DNA of 5,447 nucleotides from OFTM34 sp047639415 (GTDB lineage: Bacteria > Planctomycetota > UBA1135 > GCA-002686595): NCBI GenBank assembly GCA_047639415.1, contig JBLINP010000305.1, forward strand, positions 1-5,447, written 5' to 3'. Each line of letters begins with the position of its first letter. Positions within the stretch are counted from its first letter, which is position 1. The position numbers and the translations under genes are program-made. Positions 1 through 5,447 of this stretch are shown here, piece by piece. The notes beneath the pieces are model-generated. The model did not search any database. It was not told where the DNA came from and saw only the letters and a program-made list of their open reading frames with translations.

Positions 1-73
1 GGTCGTCTGCGGGGGCAAGTATCTGCAAAGTGCCAGCAGGAACCAATTCGAGGCGTTTTGCCTCGCGGTTCAT
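1..73 (-). CDS. Possible 5' end of a further operon gene, cut by the window edge (unrecognised)
   Basis: An ATG at 71-73 on the minus strand opens a frame that stays free of stops to the window edge, giving 24 codons that begin MNREAKRLELVPAG. It lies 74 bp beyond the purN stop and points the same way, so it could be the fifth gene of the operon. By hand count, GC is highest at codon position 1 and lowest at position 2, as in real coding sequence. No Shine-Dalgarno sequence precedes it, and no family can be recognised from so short a piece. The opposite strand is open in the same codon register from 2 to a TAA at 77-79. It could instead be the C-terminus of a convergent plus-strand gene, and codon composition cannot separate the two. 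Low confidence. Confidence 0.3.
   Translation of the reverse strand, partial: MNREAKRLELVPAGTLQILAPADD
49..65. repeat. Short perfect hairpin (6-bp stem, 5-nt loop)
   Basis: CGAGGC at 49-54 pairs perfectly with GCCTCG at 60-65 around the loop GTTTT. It lies about 85 bp beyond the purN stop, in the direction of transcription. No T-run follows on either strand, so it is a poor intrinsic terminator. If the minus-strand frame starting at 73 is real, the hairpin falls within its first codons. Confidence 0.4.
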
Positions 74-77
74 GAAT

Positions 78-107
78 AATCCGGGCTAGCCCGCTATGTT
101 GCGGATT
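78..107. repeat. Nested inverted repeats in the gap after purN
   Basis: AATCCG at 78-83 can pair with CGGATT at 102-107. Inside and overlapping lies the perfect 12-bp palindrome CGGGCTAGCCCG at 82-93, which would compete with the outer stem. The block sits between the purN stop at 148 and the possible minus-strand start at 73. It could be a protein-binding site, an attenuating structure or a weak termination region. There is no T-run, so a factor-independent terminator is unlikely. The structure is seen in the sequence; its function is not known. Confidence 0.4.
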
Positions 108-147
108 CTTGGAGCACACCACTAGAAAATTCAAAGTCTCGGTGCAG

Positions 148-780
148 TTAGGTTCGTACCGCACGGCCCGCTTCAAACCGGACCTGTCCGCTGAGGTGAC
201 TTCGAATCGCTTCTGGAAGCGCGATCTTCTCTTCTTCAAAGACACGGCTGCCTAGCTTGTGAACATCGTCGTCGGCTTCGACCTGAACGGAGCGTTGCAG
301 CAGAATTGGCCCCGTGTCGTACTCGTTCGTTACATAGTGGACGGTGCAACCAGAGGTTTTTTTTCCGCTGGCGAGCACGGCGGAGTGAACGTGATCTCCA
401 TAAAACCCCTTGCCGCCGAAGTCTGGGAGCAACGAGGGGTGAATGTTGAGTACTCGTCCAACCCAGCGATCGGGTAGCTCAATCAGACGTAAGAAACCGG
501 CCAGGACGACCAGTTCACAGCCGCGCTTTTCGATTTCGGAAAAAATCGCGGTGCTGAATACCGTCGTGTTTTCAAACTCCGCGCGGGGAATCGTCACCGC
601 ATCGATGCCGAGGTTGTGGGCTCGGTCGAGCGCTTTGATCTTCGGCCGATCGGAGACGACTAAGCCCAATTCACAATCGAGATGACCCAGATCGATTTGC
701 TCCGCCAAGTTCTCCAATGATCGTCCGCCTCCAGATACAAGTACGGCGATGCGGGGCGGGCGGTGGCTCTCGTTACTCAT
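148..780 (-). CDS. purN: Phosphoribosylglycinamide formyltransferase (GAR transformylase, PurN)
   Basis: This cytoplasmic enzyme transfers the formyl group of 10-formyltetrahydrofolate to GAR, the third step of de novo purine synthesis. The 210 residues match the usual length (E. coli PurN has 212). The N-terminal strand and phosphate-binding loop are at 11-25 (SGGGRSLENL, a variant of the common SGxGSNLQ). VVLAGFLRLI at 91-100 is typical of the family. The active site is complete: N112 and H114 in LNIHPSLLP, and D155 in the VTNEYDTGP segment. Between them lies an insert, FGGKGFYGDHVH at 121-132, which I recall from a PurN subgroup in Bacteroidetes and planctomycetes. The ATG overlaps the stop of the upstream PNP-like gene by 4 bp, which fixes the start and suggests translational coupling, since no Shine-Dalgarno sequence precedes it. 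It ends in TAA at 148-150. The family assignment is secure. Confidence 0.97.
   Translation of the reverse strand: MSNESHRPPRIAVLVSGGGRSLENLAEQIDLGHLDCELGLVVSDRPKIKALDRAHNLGIDAVTIPRAEFENTTVFSTAIFSEIEKRGCELVVLAGFLRLIELPDRWVGRVLNIHPSLLPDFGGKGFYGDHVHSAVLASGKKTSGCTVHYVTNEYDTGPILLQRSVQVEADDDVHKLGSRVFEEEKIALPEAIRSHLSGQVRFEAGRAVRT
357..364 (-). other. A8 homopolymer tract inside purN
   Basis: On the coding strand this reads GGA AAA AAA ACC, encoding G139-K140-K141-T142, just upstream of catalytic D155. The phase A AAA AAA fits the classic slippery heptamer. No clear downstream stimulatory stem or internal Shine-Dalgarno sequence was seen, so it is best regarded as a possible polymerase or ribosome slippage point, not as a programmed frameshift. 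Confidence 0.35.
777..780 (-). promoter_or_regulatory. ATGA stop/start overlap, PNP-like gene to purN
   Basis: On the minus strand, the ATG of purN (778-780) overlaps the TGA of the PNP-like gene (777-779). No convincing Shine-Dalgarno sequence lies upstream, so ribosomes finishing the first gene probably re-initiate on purN. This would keep the two products in a fixed ratio. Confidence 0.7.
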
Positions 781-1637
781 AGGGTTTGCTCGTTTTTGAG
801 AGCGCGCACACGGGACTCAAGATCCGGAATCAGCGCCGTGATCAGGTCATCGATCTGGGGCGCGAGAATTTCCGCGCTTTGCAATTGGCGCTTCATGTCG
901 CCGGGCTGGTCGCCGCCGTCGGTAATGGCAATGATCGACAATAGTCGCATTCCGGCATGCCCGGCGGCCAATAGAGGAGCCGCTAAACTTTGGACGCACA
1001 CCTGTGCGCCGAAGCTGGCGAGCATTGCTCGTTCCGCGCGAGTTTCTAACGCGGGGCCTTGAGTGCAAGCGACGATTGCGTTCACGACGTCAATGCCGAG
1101 TTCCTCTGCACGAGCGAGAGCGTTGTTGCGCAGCTCCTGATCGTGAAGCAAGGAGAGGTCGGGAAACAAGGGGCCCAAGCTTGTCGTTCCCAATGCTTCG
1201 AGAGGGTTGTCGTCTCCAAATCGAATGTGATCTTGAGCGAGAACCAATCCGCTGCTCGAACGAAACAGAGGTAAAGCAAATCCAGCGGAGGTGTGCAGAA
1301 GACAGCCTGCTCCGCAGGCCGCGGCGAGCCAAACGGGGAAGCCGCCGAACCAGGCAGAGGGGGACTTCAATTGAAAGTTTTCGTCGTCGAGCATCCAGAC
1401 GTTGAGAGTTCCGAGCTGGCCTGCGTGCAATACGGATTCGGCCCAGCAATCCGGAGTGCCTTCGAACTCGCCCAGATTGATCGAGGCGTGTCCGACAAGT
1501 CGATCTCGCATGGGACCGACGCCGGTTGCCGATAGGTAGAGGATGTCGGGTCTCGGAGTTCCCTCGAGTAACGCGACCCGAACGCTGTCGATGCAGTCGT
1601 TGAGTGAGGGCGACGAGCTGGAGGTGTGCGTATTCAT
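777..1637 (-). CDS. Divergent class II purine nucleoside phosphorylase-like protein
   Basis: The 286-residue protein aligns by eye along its length with trimeric (human/PunA-type) PNPs, which split purine nucleosides with phosphate. LSATGVG at 35-41 corresponds to the CGSGLG phosphate loop, with T38 for Ser. HAGQLG at 71-76 matches HAGRL. AQDHIRF followed by NPL (134-146) matches the DHINL..NPL block. GPALET at 194-199 matches GPSFET and keeps the key Glu (E198). Q216-S217 corresponds to Met-Ser, and T239-D240 to Thr-Asn. Several catalytic residues are changed: the QGRxHxYEG motif is missing (about 84-92), Phe of GPSFET is Leu, and the base-recognising Asn is Asp (D240). It may act on another nucleoside, or be a non-catalytic binding protein. 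It starts 12 bp after the kinase stop and overlaps purN by 4 bp, which supports a purine-related role. The fold is fairly sure; the activity is uncertain. Confidence 0.82.
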   Translation of the reverse strand: MNTHTSSSSPSLNDCIDSVRVALLEGTPRPDILYLSATGVGPMRDRLVGHASINLGEFEGTPDCWAESVLHAGQLGTLNVWMLDDENFQLKSPSAWFGGFPVWLAAACGAGCLLHTSAGFALPLFRSSSGLVLAQDHIRFGDDNPLEALGTTSLGPLFPDLSLLHDQELRNNALARAEELGIDVVNAIVACTQGPALETRAERAMLASFGAQVCVQSLAAPLLAAGHAGMRLLSIIAITDGGDQPGDMKRQLQSAEILAPQIDDLITALIPDLESRVRALKNEQTL

Positions 1638-1649
1638 GAATCGAAGCCG

Positions 1650-4541
1650 CTAGGGCATGAGAAGCAAAAGCAAACTGTTGCCGGTCTGTTCGTTCGCTGA
1701 GTCCAGTTCATTGATCGCAGAGGTCCAAGCGCCGTTGCCCGCGTCGATCAGTGAAGCGACGACTCTCCGTACGGCGACTTGCTCAAGTCGAACGGCTTCA
1801 GGTGCTCCGGCCGTGACCGCCCAATTCTCCGCGATCGCGAACGGTGCCAGGAAATCATCCATGTGCTTGCTTTGGAGACTAGGTGCGGACGACTCGAAGA
1901 TGGGGCCGAGTTGCTCGAGCGTTTCGAGAACGGCAGCGAGATGCAGGCCGAAGGCGATTCCGAGTAGCTCGTCCTCTGTGTAATCGCGGTCGAGTCGCGC
2001 ATTGAACAGGCGCTCCAGTACGGAGGTTGAGCGCATGAAAGCGGAATGGGGCACCAATTCCGGACGACCTTCGTTGGCCAGCAGCCAGCCACTGTTTTCA
2101 ACGCCGATCACTTCGCGCTTCTTCGTTGTTGCGCGGCGCGGATCCGAAACCGTGGTGCGTCGCCAATGACCTGCCGTGAATTCAGCTCCAAGGCTTTGGA
2201 GTGCACTTGCGAATCGTTCGAGGTCAGAGAGTAGTCCGAAAATTTCGGCCTGCCGCTCCATGGTTTGCAACTGCTCCCCGAGCGACAAGAGTCGGGTTCG
2301 TGCCGCCGCGAAATCGAGCCCAATAAGTTCGGTCTCAAGTCCGACGCCCGCGAGGATTCCAGAACGCCGCGTTTCGAGATCTCGTTGCTGAAGCTTAGCG
2401 CCCCAATTTTTCTGCTCATCAGCAAACTTCGAACTGCGCTCAACTAGTTTTCGATGAGCATCCAATAGCTCGACGACATGAGGAGCAGTCGGGTCGAGCG
2501 TAGAATTGGCGGGTTGCGTTTCGGCGCCAGCAACCAAGCTTTGATAGCTCGAAACTCCGAGTCGATCCCGACACGCTTGCAACGCACTTGCGGCAAGTTC
2601 GAAATGTCCAGTTTCGAGATACTGATCAGTTTGAGTTAGACAAACTTCCACTTCGCCGAGAGCTGATTGCACCAGTACCTTCTCGAGTTCCAACAACTGC
2701 TCGCCGAACAGCTCGTCGTTTTGATACTGCAAGGGGCGTTGATATTGCCTGATACGGAGCAAGTTGGTGACAGTCGAGGAATTCTGACCATCGCTTTGGA
2801 CGAAGCTTTTGAGCACGAGTACAGCAGCATTGCGCTCGTTCACTTGTCGATGCGTTTCCGATTCGAGCTGCGCAGCCAATCTGTCGATTTCGGTTAGTTG
2901 TCGCCCCGCTTCGATGGCAGCGTTCGTTCCTCCGAACTGCGATTGAACCGATTTCAAACCTGCTACACGCGCCTCAAGATTGGTCAACTCCGCCACCTTT
3001 TGAAGCGCATCATTCGCCTGTCGCTCCAGCGAGATAAGCGCTAGATCATCGGCTTGCGATTGGTCTTTTGCTGCATCGTCCACGACGCCGAACCGGTCCA
3101 GATTCTCGGCGGGATCGGTGGTTTCGAATTCAGGCGGCGCTGAATTGGAATTCTCTTTGAACGTCGATGAAAGCTCGTCGGATTCATTCGATTCGCTGAG
3201 CCCTCCAAGTTGAGTCGCTGCGAAAGCCAAGCCAGCCACGACGAGCAGCGTGATGATCAGTTTTACAGCAACGCCGCTCGAGTGAGGCTCTTGATCATCG
3301 ACTGGCGAATGCGCGGAACGCGCTGCAAGTTGATCCAATTCGAAAAGCAGCTGTCGAGCAGTTCCGGGGCGATCGTCCGGCGACTTAGCGAGCAATCGCG
3401 CGATGAGTTCCGAGAAGCCAGCAGGAACGTTCGGTTCGAATTCCGAAACGGATGGAGCTTCTGTATGGAAGACCGCCTTCAGGATCGCGCTTTTGGTCTT
3501 GCCCTCGAAGGGCGTTCGACCGGTGAGTAACTGGAAAGCGGTCGCGCCGAGCGAATAGAGGTCGGAGCGATGATCGACCTGTTCCCCGCGCGCCTGTTCG
3601 GGCGAGACAAAGTGAGCCGTGCCGAGGGCTTCGTTATTCGTAGCCGCGTGCAGGGAGACCGCCAATCCGAGATCGGAAATCTTCGTCACGCCTCCGTCGG
3701 TTTGCATCAAGTTGGCCGGCTTGATGTCGCGGTGAACGATGCCGCGTTGTTCGGCGTACACCAATCCGCGCGTGGCGTCGATAATGATCGGCAGCACGTC
3801 GTTCCATGCCAACTTGCCTTCACGTTTCAGTAGCCCCTCGAGGCTACCGCGCGACATGTACTCCATCGAGAGGAAGTGATAGCCCTGAGCTTCTCCGACG
3901 TCGTAGACGATGACGACATTAGGATGGGCAAGCGATGCAGCGGCGCGCGCTTCTTCCTTGAACCGAGCTACAAAGGAACGATTCTCGGCCAAGGCGGGCG
4001 ACAACAACTTAAGCGCTGTTTCCCGCTGTAGGCTTTCTTGCACGGCCAGTAACACGTTGCCGAAGGCACCGCGACCGAGCATCTTCTCGATTCGATAACC
4101 ACCGATTTGTTTGGGAACCGTGTTCGCGGAAGGGCGAGCCTTCGGTGCCGGCTCAAGCACGATTTCATCAGGTTCTGAAACCGGATTCGCTGGTGTCGGT
4201 TCGCTTGTCGATGGGGCAGGCAACACTTCGATCGACGAATCGACGATGCGCAGTGCGAGTTCGCCAATCTCGATGCGATCGCCGTGTTGGATGCGTTTGG
4301 ACTTTACGCGTTGCCCGTTGATATTGGTGCCGACTTCGCTGCCCAAGTCTCGGATCGCCCAGCCGCCTTTGACGAGTCGACCGATGCTGAAATGTTCGGC
4401 GGCTACGCCATCTGCAGTGAGCAATAGGCCGGCGCGACGAGGGTCGGAGCCCACGACGAACTGCCCACCCATAGGGACGAAGAGTTCGAGATCTTCGCTT
4501 CCCTCGACAATCAGTTGGAGCCCTGCTTTGGCGGGAGTCAT
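1650..4541 (-). CDS. FHA-domain membrane Ser/Thr protein kinase (PknB/Hanks type)
   Basis: This 963-residue kinase should phosphorylate Ser/Thr on protein targets in the cytoplasm. An FHA domain spans about 25-100 (GSDPRR, AAEHF, DLGSEVGTNING). A Pro-rich linker follows at about 108-145, then the kinase at about 149-405. Kinase landmarks are GRGAFGNV at 156-163, Lys178 in TALKLL, Glu197, HRDIKPAN at 270-277 with D272, DLG at 290-292 in place of DFG, SPEQ at 313-316, and HRSDLYSLG at 324-332. It looks catalytically competent. One hydrophobic segment at about 424-443 anchors it. The remaining 500 or so residues would be extracytoplasmic: an acidic Ser/Glu-rich linker to about 500, long helices likely to form coiled coils, and an unassigned region at about 785-963. 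The ATG overlaps the yggS stop by 4 bp, and only a weak G-rich stretch precedes it. Its targets are unknown; products of the neighbouring genes are candidates by context only. Confidence 0.95.
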   Translation of the reverse strand: MTPAKAGLQLIVEGSEDLELFVPMGGQFVVGSDPRRAGLLLTADGVAAEHFSIGRLVKGGWAIRDLGSEVGTNINGQRVKSKRIQHGDRIEIGELALRIVDSSIEVLPAPSTSEPTPANPVSEPDEIVLEPAPKARPSANTVPKQIGGYRIEKMLGRGAFGNVLLAVQESLQRETALKLLSPALAENRSFVARFKEEARAAASLAHPNVVIVYDVGEAQGYHFLSMEYMSRGSLEGLLKREGKLAWNDVLPIIIDATRGLVYAEQRGIVHRDIKPANLMQTDGGVTKISDLGLAVSLHAATNNEALGTAHFVSPEQARGEQVDHRSDLYSLGATAFQLLTGRTPFEGKTKSAILKAVFHTEAPSVSEFEPNVPAGFSELIARLLAKSPDDRPGTARQLLFELDQLAARSAHSPVDDQEPHSSGVAVKLIITLLVVAGLAFAATQLGGLSESNESDELSSTFKENSNSAPPEFETTDPAENLDRFGVVDDAAKDQSQADDLALISLERQANDALQKVAELTNLEARVAGLKSVQSQFGGTNAAIEAGRQLTEIDRLAAQLESETHRQVNERNAAVLVLKSFVQSDGQNSSTVTNLLRIRQYQRPLQYQNDELFGEQLLELEKVLVQSALGEVEVCLTQTDQYLETGHFELAASALQACRDRLGVSSYQSLVAGAETQPANSTLDPTAPHVVELLDAHRKLVERSSKFADEQKNWGAKLQQRDLETRRSGILAGVGLETELIGLDFAAARTRLLSLGEQLQTMERQAEIFGLLSDLERFASALQSLGAEFTAGHWRRTTVSDPRRATTKKREVIGVENSGWLLANEGRPELVPHSAFMRSTSVLERLFNARLDRDYTEDELLGIAFGLHLAAVLETLEQLGPIFESSAPSLQSKHMDDFLAPFAIAENWAVTAGAPEAVRLEQVAVRRVVASLIDAGNGAWTSAINELDSANEQTGNSLLLLLMP
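4538..4541 (-). promoter_or_regulatory. ATGA stop/start overlap, yggS to kinase gene
   Basis: On the minus strand, the kinase ATG (4539-4541) overlaps the yggS TGA (4538-4540). This places both genes on one transcript and suggests translational coupling. It also fixes the kinase start, because the FHA domain begins about 25 residues downstream. Confidence 0.7.
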
Positions 4542-5296
4542 GCGGGGTTGCCCCCGGGACCGTCAGACGAATTTTGAATAGCCGACTGATCGACGTCGGT
4601 AAATAGCGCGGAACCGACTCGGACGATATCTGCACCGGCGGCGATCGCTTGTTCGAAATCACCGCTCATACCCATCGACAATTGTGGGCGACCAGTCGCG
4701 AACAGATCGGCGGGAAGTTCTGCAGCCAACGAGGCCAAAGCTTCAAAGCTCGCGCTCGCTTGCATTTGCTTTTCGTTGGCCTCAGCTACTCGCGGTGCCA
4801 TGCCCATCAAGCCAACCAATTCAAGGTGGTAGAGCTCCGGCATACAAGCCAACGCTTCGTGCAACTCAACTTCCGACAAACCATGCTTGGCATCTTCGTC
4901 GGTTAGTTTGACTTGCAAGTAGATAGAAGGCTTGCGTCCCGCGGCTTCCGCGTGTCGGTTGAGCGCTTTGAGCAGATTGACCGAATCCACCGAATGAATC
5001 ACATCGCTGGCGCGCACGACACGCGCAGCTTTGTTGCGCTGGATGTGGCCGATGAAGTGCCAGCGCGCCTCGACGCCATGCTCGCGAAAGTCGAGCAGTT
5101 TTTGTTCAAAAACGTCGATGCGGTTTTCGCCCAAATCCGTTTGTCCCGCCCGGACGAGCGCCATGGCCAACGCCGATGAAACCGACTTAGTAACCGCCAA
5201 TAACTGTACGGCGCCCGTCGGTCGTCCCGCTGTTTGGCTCGCATTCTCAATGAGATCGAGAATGCGATCGCGATTGCGTTGCAGAACGGAATACAC
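4538..5296 (-). CDS. yggS: YggS/PLPBP-family pyridoxal phosphate homeostasis protein
   Basis: This cytoplasmic PLP-binding protein has an alanine-racemase-like barrel and no known enzymatic activity. In other bacteria the family keeps vitamin B6 and amino-acid pools in balance. Family motifs, numbered from the GTG start, are LLAVTK with the PLP lysine at 37, GENR at 56-59, WHFIGHIQRNK at 79-89, GLMGMAP at 162-168, and LSMGMSGDFEQAI followed by VRVGSALF near the end, which form the phosphate-binding side. The start was chosen at the GTG at 5294-5296 (252 residues) because it places the lysine at residue 37, against 36 in E. coli YggS. The in-frame ATG at 5378-5380 would add 28 residues (MRPTVIWWLD...) that do not resemble the family, and a TGA lies just before it. 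Neither start has a Shine-Dalgarno sequence. It is the first gene of the operon and overlaps the kinase gene by 4 bp. Confidence 0.95.
   Translation of the reverse strand: MYSVLQRNRDRILDLIENASQTAGRPTGAVQLLAVTKSVSSALAMALVRAGQTDLGENRIDVFEQKLLDFREHGVEARWHFIGHIQRNKAARVVRASDVIHSVDSVNLLKALNRHAEAAGRKPSIYLQVKLTDEDAKHGLSEVELHEALACMPELYHLELVGLMGMAPRVAEANEKQMQASASFEALASLAAELPADLFATGRPQLSMGMSGDFEQAIAAGADIVRVGSALFTDVDQSAIQNSSDGPGGNPA
5239..5267 (-). repeat. 10-bp perfect inverted repeat inside the 5' end of yggS
   Basis: TCGCATTCTC at 5239-5248 is the exact reverse complement of GAGAATGCGA at 5258-5267, with a 9-nt spacer. In the mRNA it would form a hairpin starting about 27 nt after the GTG start codon. 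It encodes part of the conserved first helix (around DRILDLIENAS), so it may be a by-product of coding. A stable stem so near the start could affect translation of yggS and of the coupled kinase. The structure is seen directly; any function is inferred. Confidence 0.5.
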
Positions 5297-5447
5297 GGAG
5301 GGGCGGGTAGTGCGTGTGGTTGAGAGGTCTATGGAACGGCAGGTCGGGCTATCTAGCCACCAGATTACCGTCGGTCTCATGAGAAGTCACCGTATCCGGC
5401 CGCGTCTCGTCACTCGATCTGTCCGGACAATGGTGTCGTCGGCCGTG
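5297..5447 (-). promoter_or_regulatory. Leader region upstream of yggS, presumed to hold the operon promoter
   Basis: If yggS starts at the GTG, this stretch is non-coding as far as the window edge. It contains a perfect 10-bp palindrome, TGTCCGGACA, at 5420-5429, and a short inverted repeat, GGCTA-TC-TAGCC, at 5347-5358. I found no well-spaced -35/-10 pair and no riboswitch-like architecture. The promoter may lie beyond the window or may not be of housekeeping sigma type. The region is assigned by position only. Confidence 0.3.

Noticed and set aside
49..65. Intrinsic terminator for the operon
   Set aside because: The stem is only 6 bp and no T-run follows on either strand.
357..364. Programmed -1 frameshift at the A8 tract in purN
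   Set aside because: The zero frame already encodes a complete, full-length PurN with D155 downstream, and no stimulatory element is evident. A shifted product would lose the catalytic Asp.
763..1405. Plus-strand open frames opposite the PNP-like gene
   Set aside because: Arg- and Ser-rich translations without motifs lie antisense to a gene with conserved PNP blocks.
1831..1838. GCGATCGC octamer, also at 4641-4648 and 5264-5271, as a possible HIP1-type repeat
   Set aside because: HIP1 abundance is a cyanobacterial trait. Three copies inside coding sequence of this composition do not indicate function, and the gene content does not suggest a cyanobacterium.
3672..3674. DLG in place of DFG as a sign of an inactive kinase
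   Set aside because: The metal-binding Asp290 is present, along with Lys178, Glu197 and HRD. DLG occurs in active bacterial Ser/Thr kinases, so this alone does not suggest a pseudokinase.
4111..4581. 156-codon plus-strand open frame opposite the FHA region of the kinase
   Set aside because: It is antisense to a well-supported FHA domain and crosses the yggS junction. Its Ser/Arg/Pro-rich translation has no recognisable motifs and fits a shadow of a GC-rich gene.
4168..4662. 164-codon minus-strand open frame overlapping the yggS/kinase junction
   Set aside because: It is out of frame with two genes whose family motifs are clear on both sides. The Arg/Ser-rich product looks like a frame shadow.

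Overview
The window is a compact minus-strand operon, probably from a planctomycete of the Pirellulales type. This placement is an inference. It rests on moderately high GC (roughly mid-50s percent by eye), a large FHA/Ser-Thr kinase with a single membrane anchor and a long helical extracytoplasmic tail, a PurN with a GGKGFYG insert next to its active site, and the lack of Shine-Dalgarno sequences before the genes. No mobile element, CRISPR array, tRNA or rRNA was seen.

Layout, in transcription order (right to left). 5297-5447 is a leader region with short palindromes but no convincing promoter. 4538-5296 is yggS, a PLP-binding homeostasis protein that most likely starts at a GTG. 1650-4541 is a 963-residue membrane Ser/Thr kinase with an N-terminal FHA domain. 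777-1637 is a strongly diverged trimeric-type purine nucleoside phosphorylase relative. 148-780 is purN, the GAR transformylase of de novo purine synthesis. 1-147 is a gap that contains hairpins and a possible start of a further co-directional gene.

Two of the three junctions are 4-bp ATGA stop/start overlaps (4538-4541 and 777-780), and the third is a 12-bp gap. The four genes are therefore almost certainly co-transcribed and partly translationally coupled. The set joins vitamin B6 cofactor balance, a signalling kinase, a possible purine-nucleoside enzyme or sensor, and purine synthesis. A regulatory link between the kinase and purine metabolism is plausible but unproven.

yggS, the kinase and purN belong to known families. 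The less ordinary parts are the altered active site of the PNP-like protein, the degenerate phosphopeptide-binding residues of the FHA domain, the unassigned extracytoplasmic region of the kinase with the protein's only two cysteines, and a 10-bp perfect inverted repeat just inside yggS. I found no clear evidence of a wholly new system.
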